Part shown: in pieces, positions 1-6,082 of the stretch
Numbering within the stretch: position 1 is the first letter of the stretch
Layout of the letters: every line of letters begins with the position of its first letter
Assembly (NCBI GenBank): GCA_943326655.2
Contig: CALPUC020000013.1
Coordinates: 1 to 11,374, forward strand
DNA from: Rhodoluna limnophila
GTDB lineage: Bacteria; Actinomycetota; Actinomycetes; Actinomycetales; Microbacteriaceae
DNA length: 11,374 bases
Direction of reading: 5' to 3'
Position numbers and translations under genes: made by a program
The notes under the pieces: generated by a model
What the model was told of the DNA's origin: nothing
The model's input: only the letters and a program-made list of their open reading frames with translations
Database searches by the model: none

Positions 1-507
1 CAACTCCATGACCTGACGGCGAAGTTGCTTTGGCCAATTAGCTGGCAGTTCGTTTTGGAGAAAGTTCTCAATGAGCTCAGAAATGATTTGGTCTTGCTCG
101 CTACCGGTTACCAATTCAGGCGGGTTCAATCCGAGCCCGAGCGACTTTTCGCGCAGTATGTTGAATGCGAATGAGGTCAGAGTTCTTGCCAATGGACCGG
201 GTGTGGAACCTTGGCATTCCAGAGCAAGTTCGTCGCGAAGTTTTGTGGCCGCTTCTCGGTTGGCGGCCAAAACTAAAACCTGCTCGGGCGCCAAATCGGT
301 GCGCAGGCGATTGAGAACCAGCGCCTTGAGTGCTGTCGTTTTTCCACTGGCAGGAACCCCGTAGACAAGAGCATTAGCGCCTGCTGAAAGCTTGGAAACC
401 TGCACTTGAGATTCAGAGAGTGTGAGCGAATCTAGGACTGCTCCGAGCCCGTGCTTTCGAAAAACTGCATCAACCATTGAGAGCAGACTACTTCTCACCC
501 GAGACAT
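1..507 (-). CDS. UvrD/Rep-superfamily ATP-dependent DNA helicase (AdnA-like), N-terminal 169 residues, cut by window edge
   Basis: An open frame runs from an ATG at 507 off the left edge. Seen: a Walker A motif GVPASGKT (residues 50-57, Lys56), then a motif Ia-like stretch VLVLAANREAATKLRDEL (77-94), then TSFAFNILRE (111-120) and the TGSEQDQII segment (134-142) typical of the first RecA-like lobe of SF1A helicases. The N-terminal pattern fits the actinobacterial AdnA-type proteins, which carry a UvrD-like motor and often a C-terminal RecB-like nuclease and act in DNA double-strand-end processing; the nuclease part would lie outside the window. A UvrD-like gene near DUF3107 matches M. tuberculosis Rv3202c/Rv3208A gene order. 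No good Shine-Dalgarno precedes ATG 507; an in-frame ATG at 477 (residue 11) is an alternative. Helicase family is firm; AdnA assignment is inferred. Confidence 0.85.
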   Translation of the reverse strand, partial: MSRVRSSLLSMVDAVFRKHGLGAVLDSLTLSESQVQVSKLSAGANALVYGVPASGKTTALKALVLNRLRTDLAPEQVLVLAANREAATKLRDELALECQGSTPGPLARTLTSFAFNILREKSLGLGLNPPELVTGSEQDQIISELIENFLQNELPANWPKQLRRQVMEL

Positions 508-567
508 TTTCACAGACCGAAGTCGGCAGGGTGTCGTAATCTATTCGAGTAAGAGAAAAGGTGAACC

Positions 568-792
568 TTGGAAATCAAAATCGGACTTAGGAATCTAGCC
601 CGCGAGCTTAGCTTCGAATCAGAACAGAGCGCTCAGGACGTGGAGCAGACCGTGGCTAACGCCATCGAGTCTGGTGCGAAGCTAATAAAATTAGTCGACA
701 ACAAAGGGAAACTTTTCCTAATTCCAGTAGACGCCCTTGGCTACATCGAAGTTGGGGCTCAAGAAGTTCGTAGAGCGGGGTTTATCGCCTAA
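568..792 (+). CDS. DUF3107 domain protein (TB9.4-like)
   Basis: This 74-residue protein starts with TTG, preceded by the purine-rich ribosome site AGAAAAGG at 553-560. The sequence (MEIKIGLRN-ARELSFES at the start, then GKLFLIP and YIEVG before a C-terminal RRAGF) matches the actinobacterial DUF3107 family, represented by M. tuberculosis Rv3208A/TB9.4. The molecular function is not established. It is soluble, with no signal peptide or membrane segment. Its stop codon overlaps the ATG of the next gene in TAATG (790-794), so the two are very likely translated together. It lies divergently to the AdnA-like helicase, with 60 bases between the start codons. No in-frame ATG or GTG gives the conserved N-terminus, so the TTG start is well supported. 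Confidence 0.9.
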   Translation: MEIKIGLRNLARELSFESEQSAQDVEQTVANAIESGAKLIKLVDNKGKLFLIPVDALGYIEVGAQEVRRAGFIA

Positions 793-1076
793 TGGATTAC
801 GTATTTGCAGTCATCGTTGGTTACGCAGCCGTCCTAGGTTTGGTCGCTCCATATATCAATGCTCGAAGTCAAGAGTACGGTTGGTTACTTCCACCGGCGA
901 TCGCAATGGTTGCGGGAAGTATTCTTTGGGCTGGGCTGACCTGGCTAGGTTTCAAATACGAAGAGGTCTACATCTGGGCAATCATTATGGTGGCTATGCC
1001 GGGAGTGATGGTGCTTGTCTCGACCCGAATCGCTCACAGCCGCGTTACCAAGCGTGAAGAGCAACTACGCCGCTAA
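792..1076 (+). CDS. Small three-helix membrane protein, function unknown
   Basis: This 94-residue protein is dominated by hydrophobic segments: about residues 3-22, 31-53 and 57-79, followed by a short charged tail rich in Lys, Arg and Glu. I do not recognise a domain. Its ATG overlaps the DUF3107 stop by one base, so translation is probably coupled and the two products may share a task. In M. tuberculosis a hypothetical gene (Rv3209) sits in the comparable place, but I cannot claim homology from sequence alone. Its last 12 bases overlap the 3' end of the converging MiaE_2 gene. Hydrophobic amino-acid content, coupling and consistent codon use make it a real gene. Confidence 0.8.
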   Translation: MDYVFAVIVGYAAVLGLVAPYINARSQEYGWLLPPAIAMVAGSILWAGLTWLGFKYEEVYIWAIIMVAMPGVMVLVSTRIAHSRVTKREEQLRR

Positions 1077-1838
1077 ACCAATCGCGTCCATTCGCAAACT
1101 GTGGGCTCCGATAAGTTCTGAGATCAGTGGCTCCAACTTTGAATAAGCTTCAAGGTTTACCCGACGCTCTTCCTCTAGGGAAAGTTTCTTTCCCTTAGTT
1201 ACTCCGGCAAGCTTTCGATTGTCGAATGCTCCGCGGAGTTCTAGCAACACATCACCCATCAGGCGACGACCCCAAAGCGCAAGCCTCGAGGAAAGTTGGG
1301 GATTCTCGGCCATGGCATCAATCAAACAGGCCTTGGCAAATTTCTCAAACGAGCCGTCTCGAAGTGCTTTCTCGACCTCCTCGCGAATTCCGTCTGGCAA
1401 ACCAATGGCTAGCCGTTTGTAGAAATCTTCTAGGAGCCCGCCGACCAGATAAACCTTCACCACAGTTTCATACCAGTCGATGCCGCTGGTGCGAGAGTGG
1501 AAAGTTTCAATTCGTTCGGTAAACGGGTCCATCGAATCGGTTGGGTCGAAACCTTGCAACGCGAGTGATTTGGCAATAGCGCGGTACTTTTGAAAACTTC
1601 TGGCAGCCGCTTCGCTCAACTCAGCCTTGTTAGAAGTGGTTGGGGAGAACTTCAACTCGTTGGTGAGAATTTCAAACTGGCTCAACTCGAGGTACGCCAG
1701 CTGACCGAGAAAAACTTTAGGTTCAGGAGTGTATGGAGCCAAGTCAATGGTCTCGGTGTTGCGTGCTCTGCGTTCTTCGCGCTCGGGTAAAACGAAACTT
1801 CGGGCTTTGGCACCGATCCGCTTAATCCACTCGAACAT
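1065..1838 (-). CDS. Ferritin-like fold protein, MiaE_2 family
   Basis: This 257-residue all-helical protein resembles the actinobacterial family named after MiaE (tRNA-ms2io6A hydroxylase) and corresponds in position to M. tuberculosis Rv3210c. Supporting segments are AYLELSQFEILTNEL (48-62), the GFDPTDSMDPF turn (96-106), DWYETVVKVYLVGGLLEDFY (121-140) and LALWGRRLMGD (187-196). MiaE enzymes are di-iron proteins. Here Glu124, Glu137 and Asp138 remain in the second helix pair, but the helix-2 position where I expect an ExxH ligand motif reads S81-F-Q-K84, so a canonical di-iron site is doubtful. No evidence ties it to tRNA here. The start is ATG 1838, with a TATCCT box just upstream and no ribosome site, suggesting a leaderless transcript. 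It is divergent from the DEAD-box helicase and convergent with the small membrane protein. Confidence 0.85.
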   Translation of the reverse strand: MFEWIKRIGAKARSFVLPEREERRARNTETIDLAPYTPEPKVFLGQLAYLELSQFEILTNELKFSPTTSNKAELSEAAARSFQKYRAIAKSLALQGFDPTDSMDPFTERIETFHSRTSGIDWYETVVKVYLVGGLLEDFYKRLAIGLPDGIREEVEKALRDGSFEKFAKACLIDAMAENPQLSSRLALWGRRLMGDVLLELRGAFDNRKLAGVTKGKKLSLEEERRVNLEAYSKLEPLISELIGAHSLRMDAIGLAA

Positions 1839-1845
1839 GGTTACT

Positions 1846-1851
1846 AGGATA
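1846..1851 (-). promoter_or_regulatory. Candidate -10 box for a leaderless MiaE_2 transcript
   Basis: Read on the minus strand this is TATCCT, fitting the TANNNT actinobacterial -10 pattern. It ends 8 bases before the A of ATG 1838, placing transcription initiation at or within a base or two of the start codon. No Shine-Dalgarno lies in between and no convincing -35 was found. A plus-strand candidate -10, TAGGAT (1845-1850), overlaps it and could serve the divergent helicase gene. Confidence 0.4.
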
Positions 1852-1877
1852 CCTCGCGTAAACTAGCACAGACTAAT

Positions 1878-1882
1878 AGGAG
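1878..1882 (+). promoter_or_regulatory. Ribosome binding site that fixes a TTG start
   Basis: AGGAG lies 6 bases before TTG 1889, an ideal spacing. This supports TTG as the start of the DEAD-box helicase, which then begins with the conserved Q-motif phenylalanine at residue 3. No nearby ATG or GTG would keep that motif. Confidence 0.75.
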
Positions 1883-1888
1883 ACACTT

Positions 1889-3229
1889 TTGACATTTGCC
1901 GAACTGGGCATCGACGCTGATATCGTCGAAGCGCTCGCAAAAAAAGGCATTACCGAGCCATTCCCAATTCAGGAACAGGCCATCCCGGTAGCACTTACCG
2001 GCCAAGACATCATCGGGCAGGCAAAAACCGGTACCGGAAAAACTTTTGGCTTCGGACTTCCACTTATCCAGAAGCTTGGACTCAACCCGGAAAAAAGTGC
2101 TCAGGCGTTGGTTGTAGTTCCGACCCGAGAACTTTGTATTCAGGTTGCTGAAGACCTCGCGCTTGCCACCGCAAACCGCTCGACCCAGGTTGTAGCCATT
2201 TACGGCGGCAAGTCTTACGAGGGGCAGATTGCCGAAATTGATGCCGGTGCCCAAATAATCGTTGGCACCCCAGGACGTCTGATCGACCTAGCCAAGCAGA
2301 AGAAACTAGATCTCGGGAAAATCACCTTCATGGTTCTCGACGAAGCCGACGAAATGCTTGACCTCGGTTTCCTGCCAGACGTAGAGCGTCTTTTTGCTAT
2401 GACTCCCCCGCTACGCCAAACCCTGATGTTCTCAGCGACCATGCCGAGCACTATTCTTACGTTGGCTCGCAAATATCAAAACCGCCCGATGCACATTCGC
2501 GCCAACGAGGCCGAAGAGGGCCACACCAAAGCCGACATCAAGCAGTTTATTTACCGCGCTCACATGCTCGACAAAGACGAAGTTGTGGGTCGCATCCTGC
2601 AGGCGGAGGGTCGAGGAAAGACAGTTATTTTCTGTAAGACCAAACGCCAGGCGAGCAAGGTTTCAGATGAACTCATCGATCGCGGATTCAATGCCACCGC
2701 TCTCCACGGAGATATGTCGCAGGAAGCTCGCGAACGCTCAATGGCTGCATTCCGCTCCGGCAAGAAAGAGATTCTGGTTGCCACGGAAGTTGCCGCTCGA
2801 GGAATCGACGTGGACGACGTCACACACGTAATCAACTACACGGTTCCAGAAGACGAGAAGAACTACCTTCACCGCACCGGACGCACCGGACGAGCTGGTC
2901 GCACCGGAATCGCAGTTACCTTTGTTGACTGGGAAGACATGTCCCGTTGGCAGAACATCAACACCGCTCTGGAACTTGGTGTTCCCGAACCGGTTGAAAC
3001 CTACTCGAGTTCCGCTCACCTTTTCGAAGATCTCGGCATCCCTGCCGGCACCAAAGGACGTCTTCGTGCGTCAACTGCGGTACGCCCAGAAAAGAAGCCG
3101 GAACAGCGTCGCGGCGGAGATCGCCGACCTGACGCTCGCCCGGCCGAAAAACGTGAACCACGCCCAGCTACCGACCGAAACCGTCAGCGCAGGCGCACCC
3201 ACGGTGGCTCGGCTAAGCCCACTGAATAG
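1889..3229 (+). CDS. DEAD-box ATP-dependent RNA helicase (RhlE/CsdA type)
   Basis: This 446-residue protein carries the complete DEAD-box motif set: Phe3 and the Q motif PIQEQ (26-30), motif I AKTGTGKT (45-52), PTREL (78-82), TPGR (127-130), DEAD (151-154), SAT (182-184), IFCKT (247-251), HGDM (273-276), VATEVAARGIDV (297-308) and HRTGRTGRAG (328-337). The family unwinds short RNA duplexes with ATP and acts in ribosome assembly, mRNA decay and cold response. A strongly basic, disordered tail (about 400-446, rich in Arg, Lys and Pro) follows the two RecA lobes and probably binds RNA nonspecifically. It matches the position of M. tuberculosis Rv3211 (annotated rhlE). The TTG start is supported by AGGAG. 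The last 17 bases overlap the converging PHP gene. Family is certain; its exact RNA substrate is unknown. Confidence 0.97.
   Translation: MTFAELGIDADIVEALAKKGITEPFPIQEQAIPVALTGQDIIGQAKTGTGKTFGFGLPLIQKLGLNPEKSAQALVVVPTRELCIQVAEDLALATANRSTQVVAIYGGKSYEGQIAEIDAGAQIIVGTPGRLIDLAKQKKLDLGKITFMVLDEADEMLDLGFLPDVERLFAMTPPLRQTLMFSATMPSTILTLARKYQNRPMHIRANEAEEGHTKADIKQFIYRAHMLDKDEVVGRILQAEGRGKTVIFCKTKRQASKVSDELIDRGFNATALHGDMSQEARERSMAAFRSGKKEILVATEVAARGIDVDDVTHVINYTVPEDEKNYLHRTGRTGRAGRTGIAVTFVDWEDMSRWQNINTALELGVPEPVETYSSSAHLFEDLGIPAGTKGRLRASTAVRPEKKPEQRRGGDRRPDARPAEKREPRPATDRNRQRRRTHGGSAKPTE
3147..3162 (-). terminator. Weak intrinsic terminator candidate for the PHP gene, inside the helicase 3' end
   Basis: On the minus strand a short stem CGTG-GTT-CACG is followed directly by five T residues, about 50 bases past the PHP stop codon at 3213. 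The stem is only 4 bp (two G-T pairs could extend it), so this is a weak candidate. It sits within the helicase coding sequence for the basic tail. Confidence 0.3.
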
Positions 3230-4094
3230 ACGAACCGGTAGCTTTCGCTTCGATTCGCTTGAGCATTTCTTCGGTAGTGGTGTGGTCTCCCAAACGATTC
3301 GGCTTTCCATCCATGCCGTGATAATCCGACGAACCAGTCATTATTAAGTCGTACTCAGCGGCCAGCTTCATAAGCCACTCACGCTCTTTCTCAAGAACCT
3401 CGACGTGGTCAACCTCGAAGCCAGCCAAACCTGCGTTGATCATGGCAACAAAATGGCTTCGGAGTTTTTCCGAAGGAACAAAGATCTCGTCTTCATTTTT
3501 CCTTGCCAGAGGGTGAGCCAAGATTGGGACGCCGCCTGCCTCTTTCACGAGCCTGATGGCCTCTAGCGTTGGGATGCCTTTGTTTTCTACATAGTGCTCT
3601 GAATCTTTGTGCAGTGGACCGCCTTTTTTGAACTGCACTGCACGCCCGGGAAACTTCTTGAGATCAACTAGCGCATCTGCCAAATGAGGTTTGCCAACTG
3701 CTACTTTCATTGGGTCAAGGCCTTTTAGGACTCCGTCCAAGTTGAGCTCCGAGAATTCACGTTGAAGGTTTTTAATGAATGCAAGCAATCTGTTGTATCG
3801 ATCTACCTTGACCTTATCCATCGCGTCAATCAGAGGTTGATTTGCGGCATCGGGAAGGTATGCGAGCAGGTGAACCGATTTACCCTCGGGGCTTTCAGTG
3901 GTGATTTCGATACCTGGGACGAAAGTTATGCCGTGCTTCTTGGCCTCGATGCGAGCTTCATCCCAGCCGGCAGTGCTGTCGTGGTCGGTGAGGGCAAGTG
4001 CTGAAATTCCAGCCTTGGCCGCGTATTCAAAAATCTGCGCCACCGACTCTTTGCCATCGGAATGAGTGCTGTGTGAATGCAAATCGATCTTCAT
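3213..4094 (-). CDS. PHP-domain metal-dependent phosphoesterase (RNase AM/YciV-like)
   Basis: This 293-residue protein has the PHP metal-binding pattern: HSH at residues 6-8, Asp13, TDHD (36-39), Glu63 in the GIEITTE motif, His75, His137, His194 and the C-terminal SDYHG motif with Asp257 and His259. PHP proteins of this subfamily hydrolyse phosphate esters using a tri-metal centre; E. coli YciV/RNase AM removes 5' nucleotides from RNA and acts on 3',5'-bisphosphates. All expected ligands are present, so it should be active. The start is ATG 4094, chosen because AAGGAGG (4106-4100 on the minus strand) stands 5 bases before it; an in-frame TTG at 4109 would place that ribosome site inside the gene. 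It is divergent from pepP across a spacer with a perfect dyad, and its 3' end overlaps the helicase by 17 bases. The exact substrate is inferred. Confidence 0.92.
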   Translation of the reverse strand: MKIDLHSHSTHSDGKESVAQIFEYAAKAGISALALTDHDSTAGWDEARIEAKKHGITFVPGIEITTESPEGKSVHLLAYLPDAANQPLIDAMDKVKVDRYNRLLAFIKNLQREFSELNLDGVLKGLDPMKVAVGKPHLADALVDLKKFPGRAVQFKKGGPLHKDSEHYVENKGIPTLEAIRLVKEAGGVPILAHPLARKNEDEIFVPSEKLRSHFVAMINAGLAGFEVDHVEVLEKEREWLMKLAAEYDLIMTGSSDYHGMDGKPNRLGDHTTTEEMLKRIEAKATGSSIQWA

Positions 4095-4121
4095 AACTTC
4101 CTCCTTCAACCCCCTAAGACT

Positions 4122-4140
4122 ATCGTCAGGGTCTGACGAT
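4122..4140. promoter_or_regulatory. Perfect 8-bp inverted repeat in the PHP/pepP divergent spacer (operator candidate)
   Basis: The dyad is ATCGTCAG-GGT-CTGACGAT, perfect over both arms with a 3-base centre. It lies in the 57-base spacer between the two divergent start codons. It overlaps a plus-strand -10-like TATCGT (4121-4126) and touches a minus-strand -10-like TAGTCT (4122-4117), so a bound protein could shut off both genes. The regulator is not identifiable from sequence. An RNA hairpin in the pepP leader is an alternative reading. Confidence 0.55.
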
Positions 4141-4151
4141 TTAGTGGCAGT

Positions 4152-5555
4152 ATGGAACGCATGACCGATAAGCCAAAGAAGCCTGTGAGCGGGCGAACCA
4201 CCAGCCCGAACAGTCCGGAGTTCATGAAGTTTATTTCCGCTGGGTGGGCGGATGAGACATCAAAGCTTCCTGCAAAAGCCGATGCTGCCGGATACGCGGC
4301 AAAGCGCCGAGCGACCGTTGCCGAGGCATTCCCCGGCAAGATTTTGGTAATCGAGGCGGGCGGTAACGTAACTCGCTCAAATGACACCGAATACCGCTAT
4401 CGCGCGCATACGTCATTTGCACACCTAACCGGCTGGGGAGCAAAGACCGTGCCTGATTCTGTTCTGGTAATTGATGCTAGGGCTCACGCTCATCACTCGC
4501 AGCTGTTCTTTCGCAAAACTGCTGGACGTGAAACGGAAGAGTTTTTCACGAATGCCGCGATTGGTGAATTCTGGGTCGGCCCCCGTCCTGGCTTAGATTC
4601 GGTGGCTGCGCTGTTAGACATTGAAACTCACGACCTTGCCGAGCTAGACGAACTTCTTTCGAAGCTGCCAGACGATCTGGTCTTGCGATTGTCCGATGCC
4701 GACCTAGCTCAGTTTCTCGACGAGTTGCGGCTCGTGAAAGACGAATACGAGATTGAACAGATGCGAGGAGCGGTTGCCGCCAGCGTTGAAGGATTCCACG
4801 ACGTTATTCGGGCACTACCCAAGGCGATCAATCACGAGCGCGGTGAGCGTGTCATCGAGACCGCGTTTTTTGCCAGAGCGCGAATGGATGGGAACGACTT
4901 AGGTTACGAGACCATCGCGGCTTCAGGTTCGCACGCCTGCATTTTGCACTGGATTCAAAACGATGGACCGGTTCGAGAAGGCGACCTGCTGCTGCTAGAT
5001 GCCGGCGTTGAACTTGAGTCGCTTTACACCGCCGACGTGACCAGAACGATTCCTATCACCGGCCACTTCAACCCAACCCAGCGCAAGGTTTATGAAGCGG
5101 TTCTCGAGGCTGCCGACGCCGCTTTCGCTATAGCAAAGCCTGGTGTGCTGTTTCAGGAACTTCACGAAGCGGCCATGGAGGTTATCGCAAAGAAGATGAT
5201 TGAGTGGGGCTTTATCGACATCACTCTGGAGGAGGCGCTGGCCGGAGACCGCCAGTTGCACCGCCGCTGGATGGTTCACGGCACCAGCCACCACCTAGGT
5301 ATGGATGTTCACGACTGCGACAAGGCTCGCAAGGAAATGTATCGCGAGGCACCGCTTCGTGAAGGAATGGTTTTCACAATCGAACCAGGTCTTTATTTCC
5401 AGCCAGATGACTTGAGGGTTCCAGAAGAATTCCGAGGAATCGGTGTTCGCATCGAAGACGACGTTCTGGTAACCGAGTTTGGGGTTGAGAACCTTACCGC
5501 GGCTCTTCCGAGACACCCCGACGACGTCGAGGCTTGGATGGCAGCTACGGCTTAG
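4152..5555 (+). CDS. pepP: Xaa-Pro aminopeptidase (aminopeptidase P, peptidase family M24B)
   Basis: This 467-residue enzyme has an aminopeptidase P N-terminal domain (about 35-175, with SNDTEYRYRAHTSFAHLTGW at 76-95) and a C-terminal pita-bread M24 domain. It releases an N-terminal residue preceding proline using two metal ions, often Mn2+. By comparison with E. coli PepP the ligands Asp283, Asp295, His380, Glu411 and Glu435 are all present, as are His266, His376 and His387 around the active site. It is probably cytoplasmic; there is no signal peptide. It is transcribed divergently from the PHP gene and overlaps the converging stress-protein gene by 11 bases. The start is uncertain: ATG 4152 gives MERMTDK, while ATG 4161 gives the MTD beginning I would expect for related proteins; neither has a strong ribosome site. 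Confidence 0.95.
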   Translation: MERMTDKPKKPVSGRTTSPNSPEFMKFISAGWADETSKLPAKADAAGYAAKRRATVAEAFPGKILVIEAGGNVTRSNDTEYRYRAHTSFAHLTGWGAKTVPDSVLVIDARAHAHHSQLFFRKTAGRETEEFFTNAAIGEFWVGPRPGLDSVAALLDIETHDLAELDELLSKLPDDLVLRLSDADLAQFLDELRLVKDEYEIEQMRGAVAASVEGFHDVIRALPKAINHERGERVIETAFFARARMDGNDLGYETIAASGSHACILHWIQNDGPVREGDLLLLDAGVELESLYTADVTRTIPITGHFNPTQRKVYEAVLEAADAAFAIAKPGVLFQELHEAAMEVIAKKMIEWGFIDITLEEALAGDRQLHRRWMVHGTSHHLGMDVHDCDKARKEMYREAPLREGMVFTIEPGLYFQPDDLRVPEEFRGIGVRIEDDVLVTEFGVENLTAALPRHPDDVEAWMAATA

Positions 5556-6015
5556 TTGGCTTTACCAGTGCAGCCGCTTTAGCCAGAGCATTTTCGGCTT
5601 CCGCCTTCAAATCTTTTGGCACCTGAATCTCATATGTGTCGGCAAGCAGGCTGTTCTGGCCAGTGAAGGTTCGTTTTGATCGTGACAGCGCAAAGCGCAA
5701 AATGTTTACGATTGCGCCGATACCCGCAAAAGTCAGAAGCGTTGAAGGATAGGTAGACATGGCTTCGGTTGGGCTAAGGACAATCACCAGGACGCCGAGG
5801 AGTGCTCCATTCAAAGCGCCGGTTAGCGCCATTCGTGGGTAGCCAATTCTGCTTCGCAGACGTTCTACGGTTCTAACACCACGACCCACAATTGCGATCT
5901 GGCGCACAGGGAAACTTCCAATCAACAACTTTTCAACATGCTCGACAGCACTCTCGTAAGTGTCGAACTTAGCGATGATTTCTGCACTCGGAAGTGCTTC
6001 ACGTTTTTTGGCCAA
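5545..6015 (-). CDS. General stress protein 17M-like (YflT-type) membrane protein
   Basis: This 156-residue protein has an N-terminal soluble domain (about 11-58: AKFDTYESAVEHVEKL, then FPVRQIAIVGRGVRTVERL) of the GSP17M/YflT type found in actinobacteria, followed by two predicted membrane helices (about 62-81 and 91-111) and a basic then Ala/Lys-rich cytoplasmic tail. The biochemical role is unknown; B. subtilis YflT is a general stress protein. The start is TTG 6015, preceded by a good AAAAGGTGA ribosome site; no in-frame ATG fits the domain boundary. It is divergent from the MgtE-like operon, with 67 bases between starts, an arrangement like Rv1234 next to Rv1232c in M. tuberculosis as I recall it. 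It overlaps pepP by 11 bases at the 3' end. Confidence 0.85.
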   Translation of the reverse strand: MAKKREALPSAEIIAKFDTYESAVEHVEKLLIGSFPVRQIAIVGRGVRTVERLRSRIGYPRMALTGALNGALLGVLVIVLSPTEAMSTYPSTLLTFAGIGAIVNILRFALSRSKRTFTGQNSLLADTYEIQVPKDLKAEAENALAKAAALVKPTKP

Positions 6016-6041
6016 CTGATTTCACCTTTTGTTTAGATTCC

Positions 6042-6064
6042 TATTCTGGCACGCCTCGCGAGGC
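6042..6064 (+). promoter_or_regulatory. Candidate -10 box and GC-rich palindrome upstream of the MgtE-like operon
   Basis: TATTCT (6042-6047) fits TANNNT and would start transcription near 6053. A perfect 12-base palindrome GCCTCGCGAGGC (6053-6064) begins at about that position and ends 18 bases before the GTG start. It could be an operator or the base of a very small leader structure. No clear -35 box was seen. Confidence 0.35.
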
Positions 6065-6082
6065 TCGTCGAAGGTTGGTTAG

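Noticed and set aside
4095..4109. TTG 4109 as the start of the PHP gene
   Set aside because: It would bury the AAGGAGG ribosome site within the coding sequence; ATG 4094 is correctly spaced from it and gives the usual PHP N-terminus.
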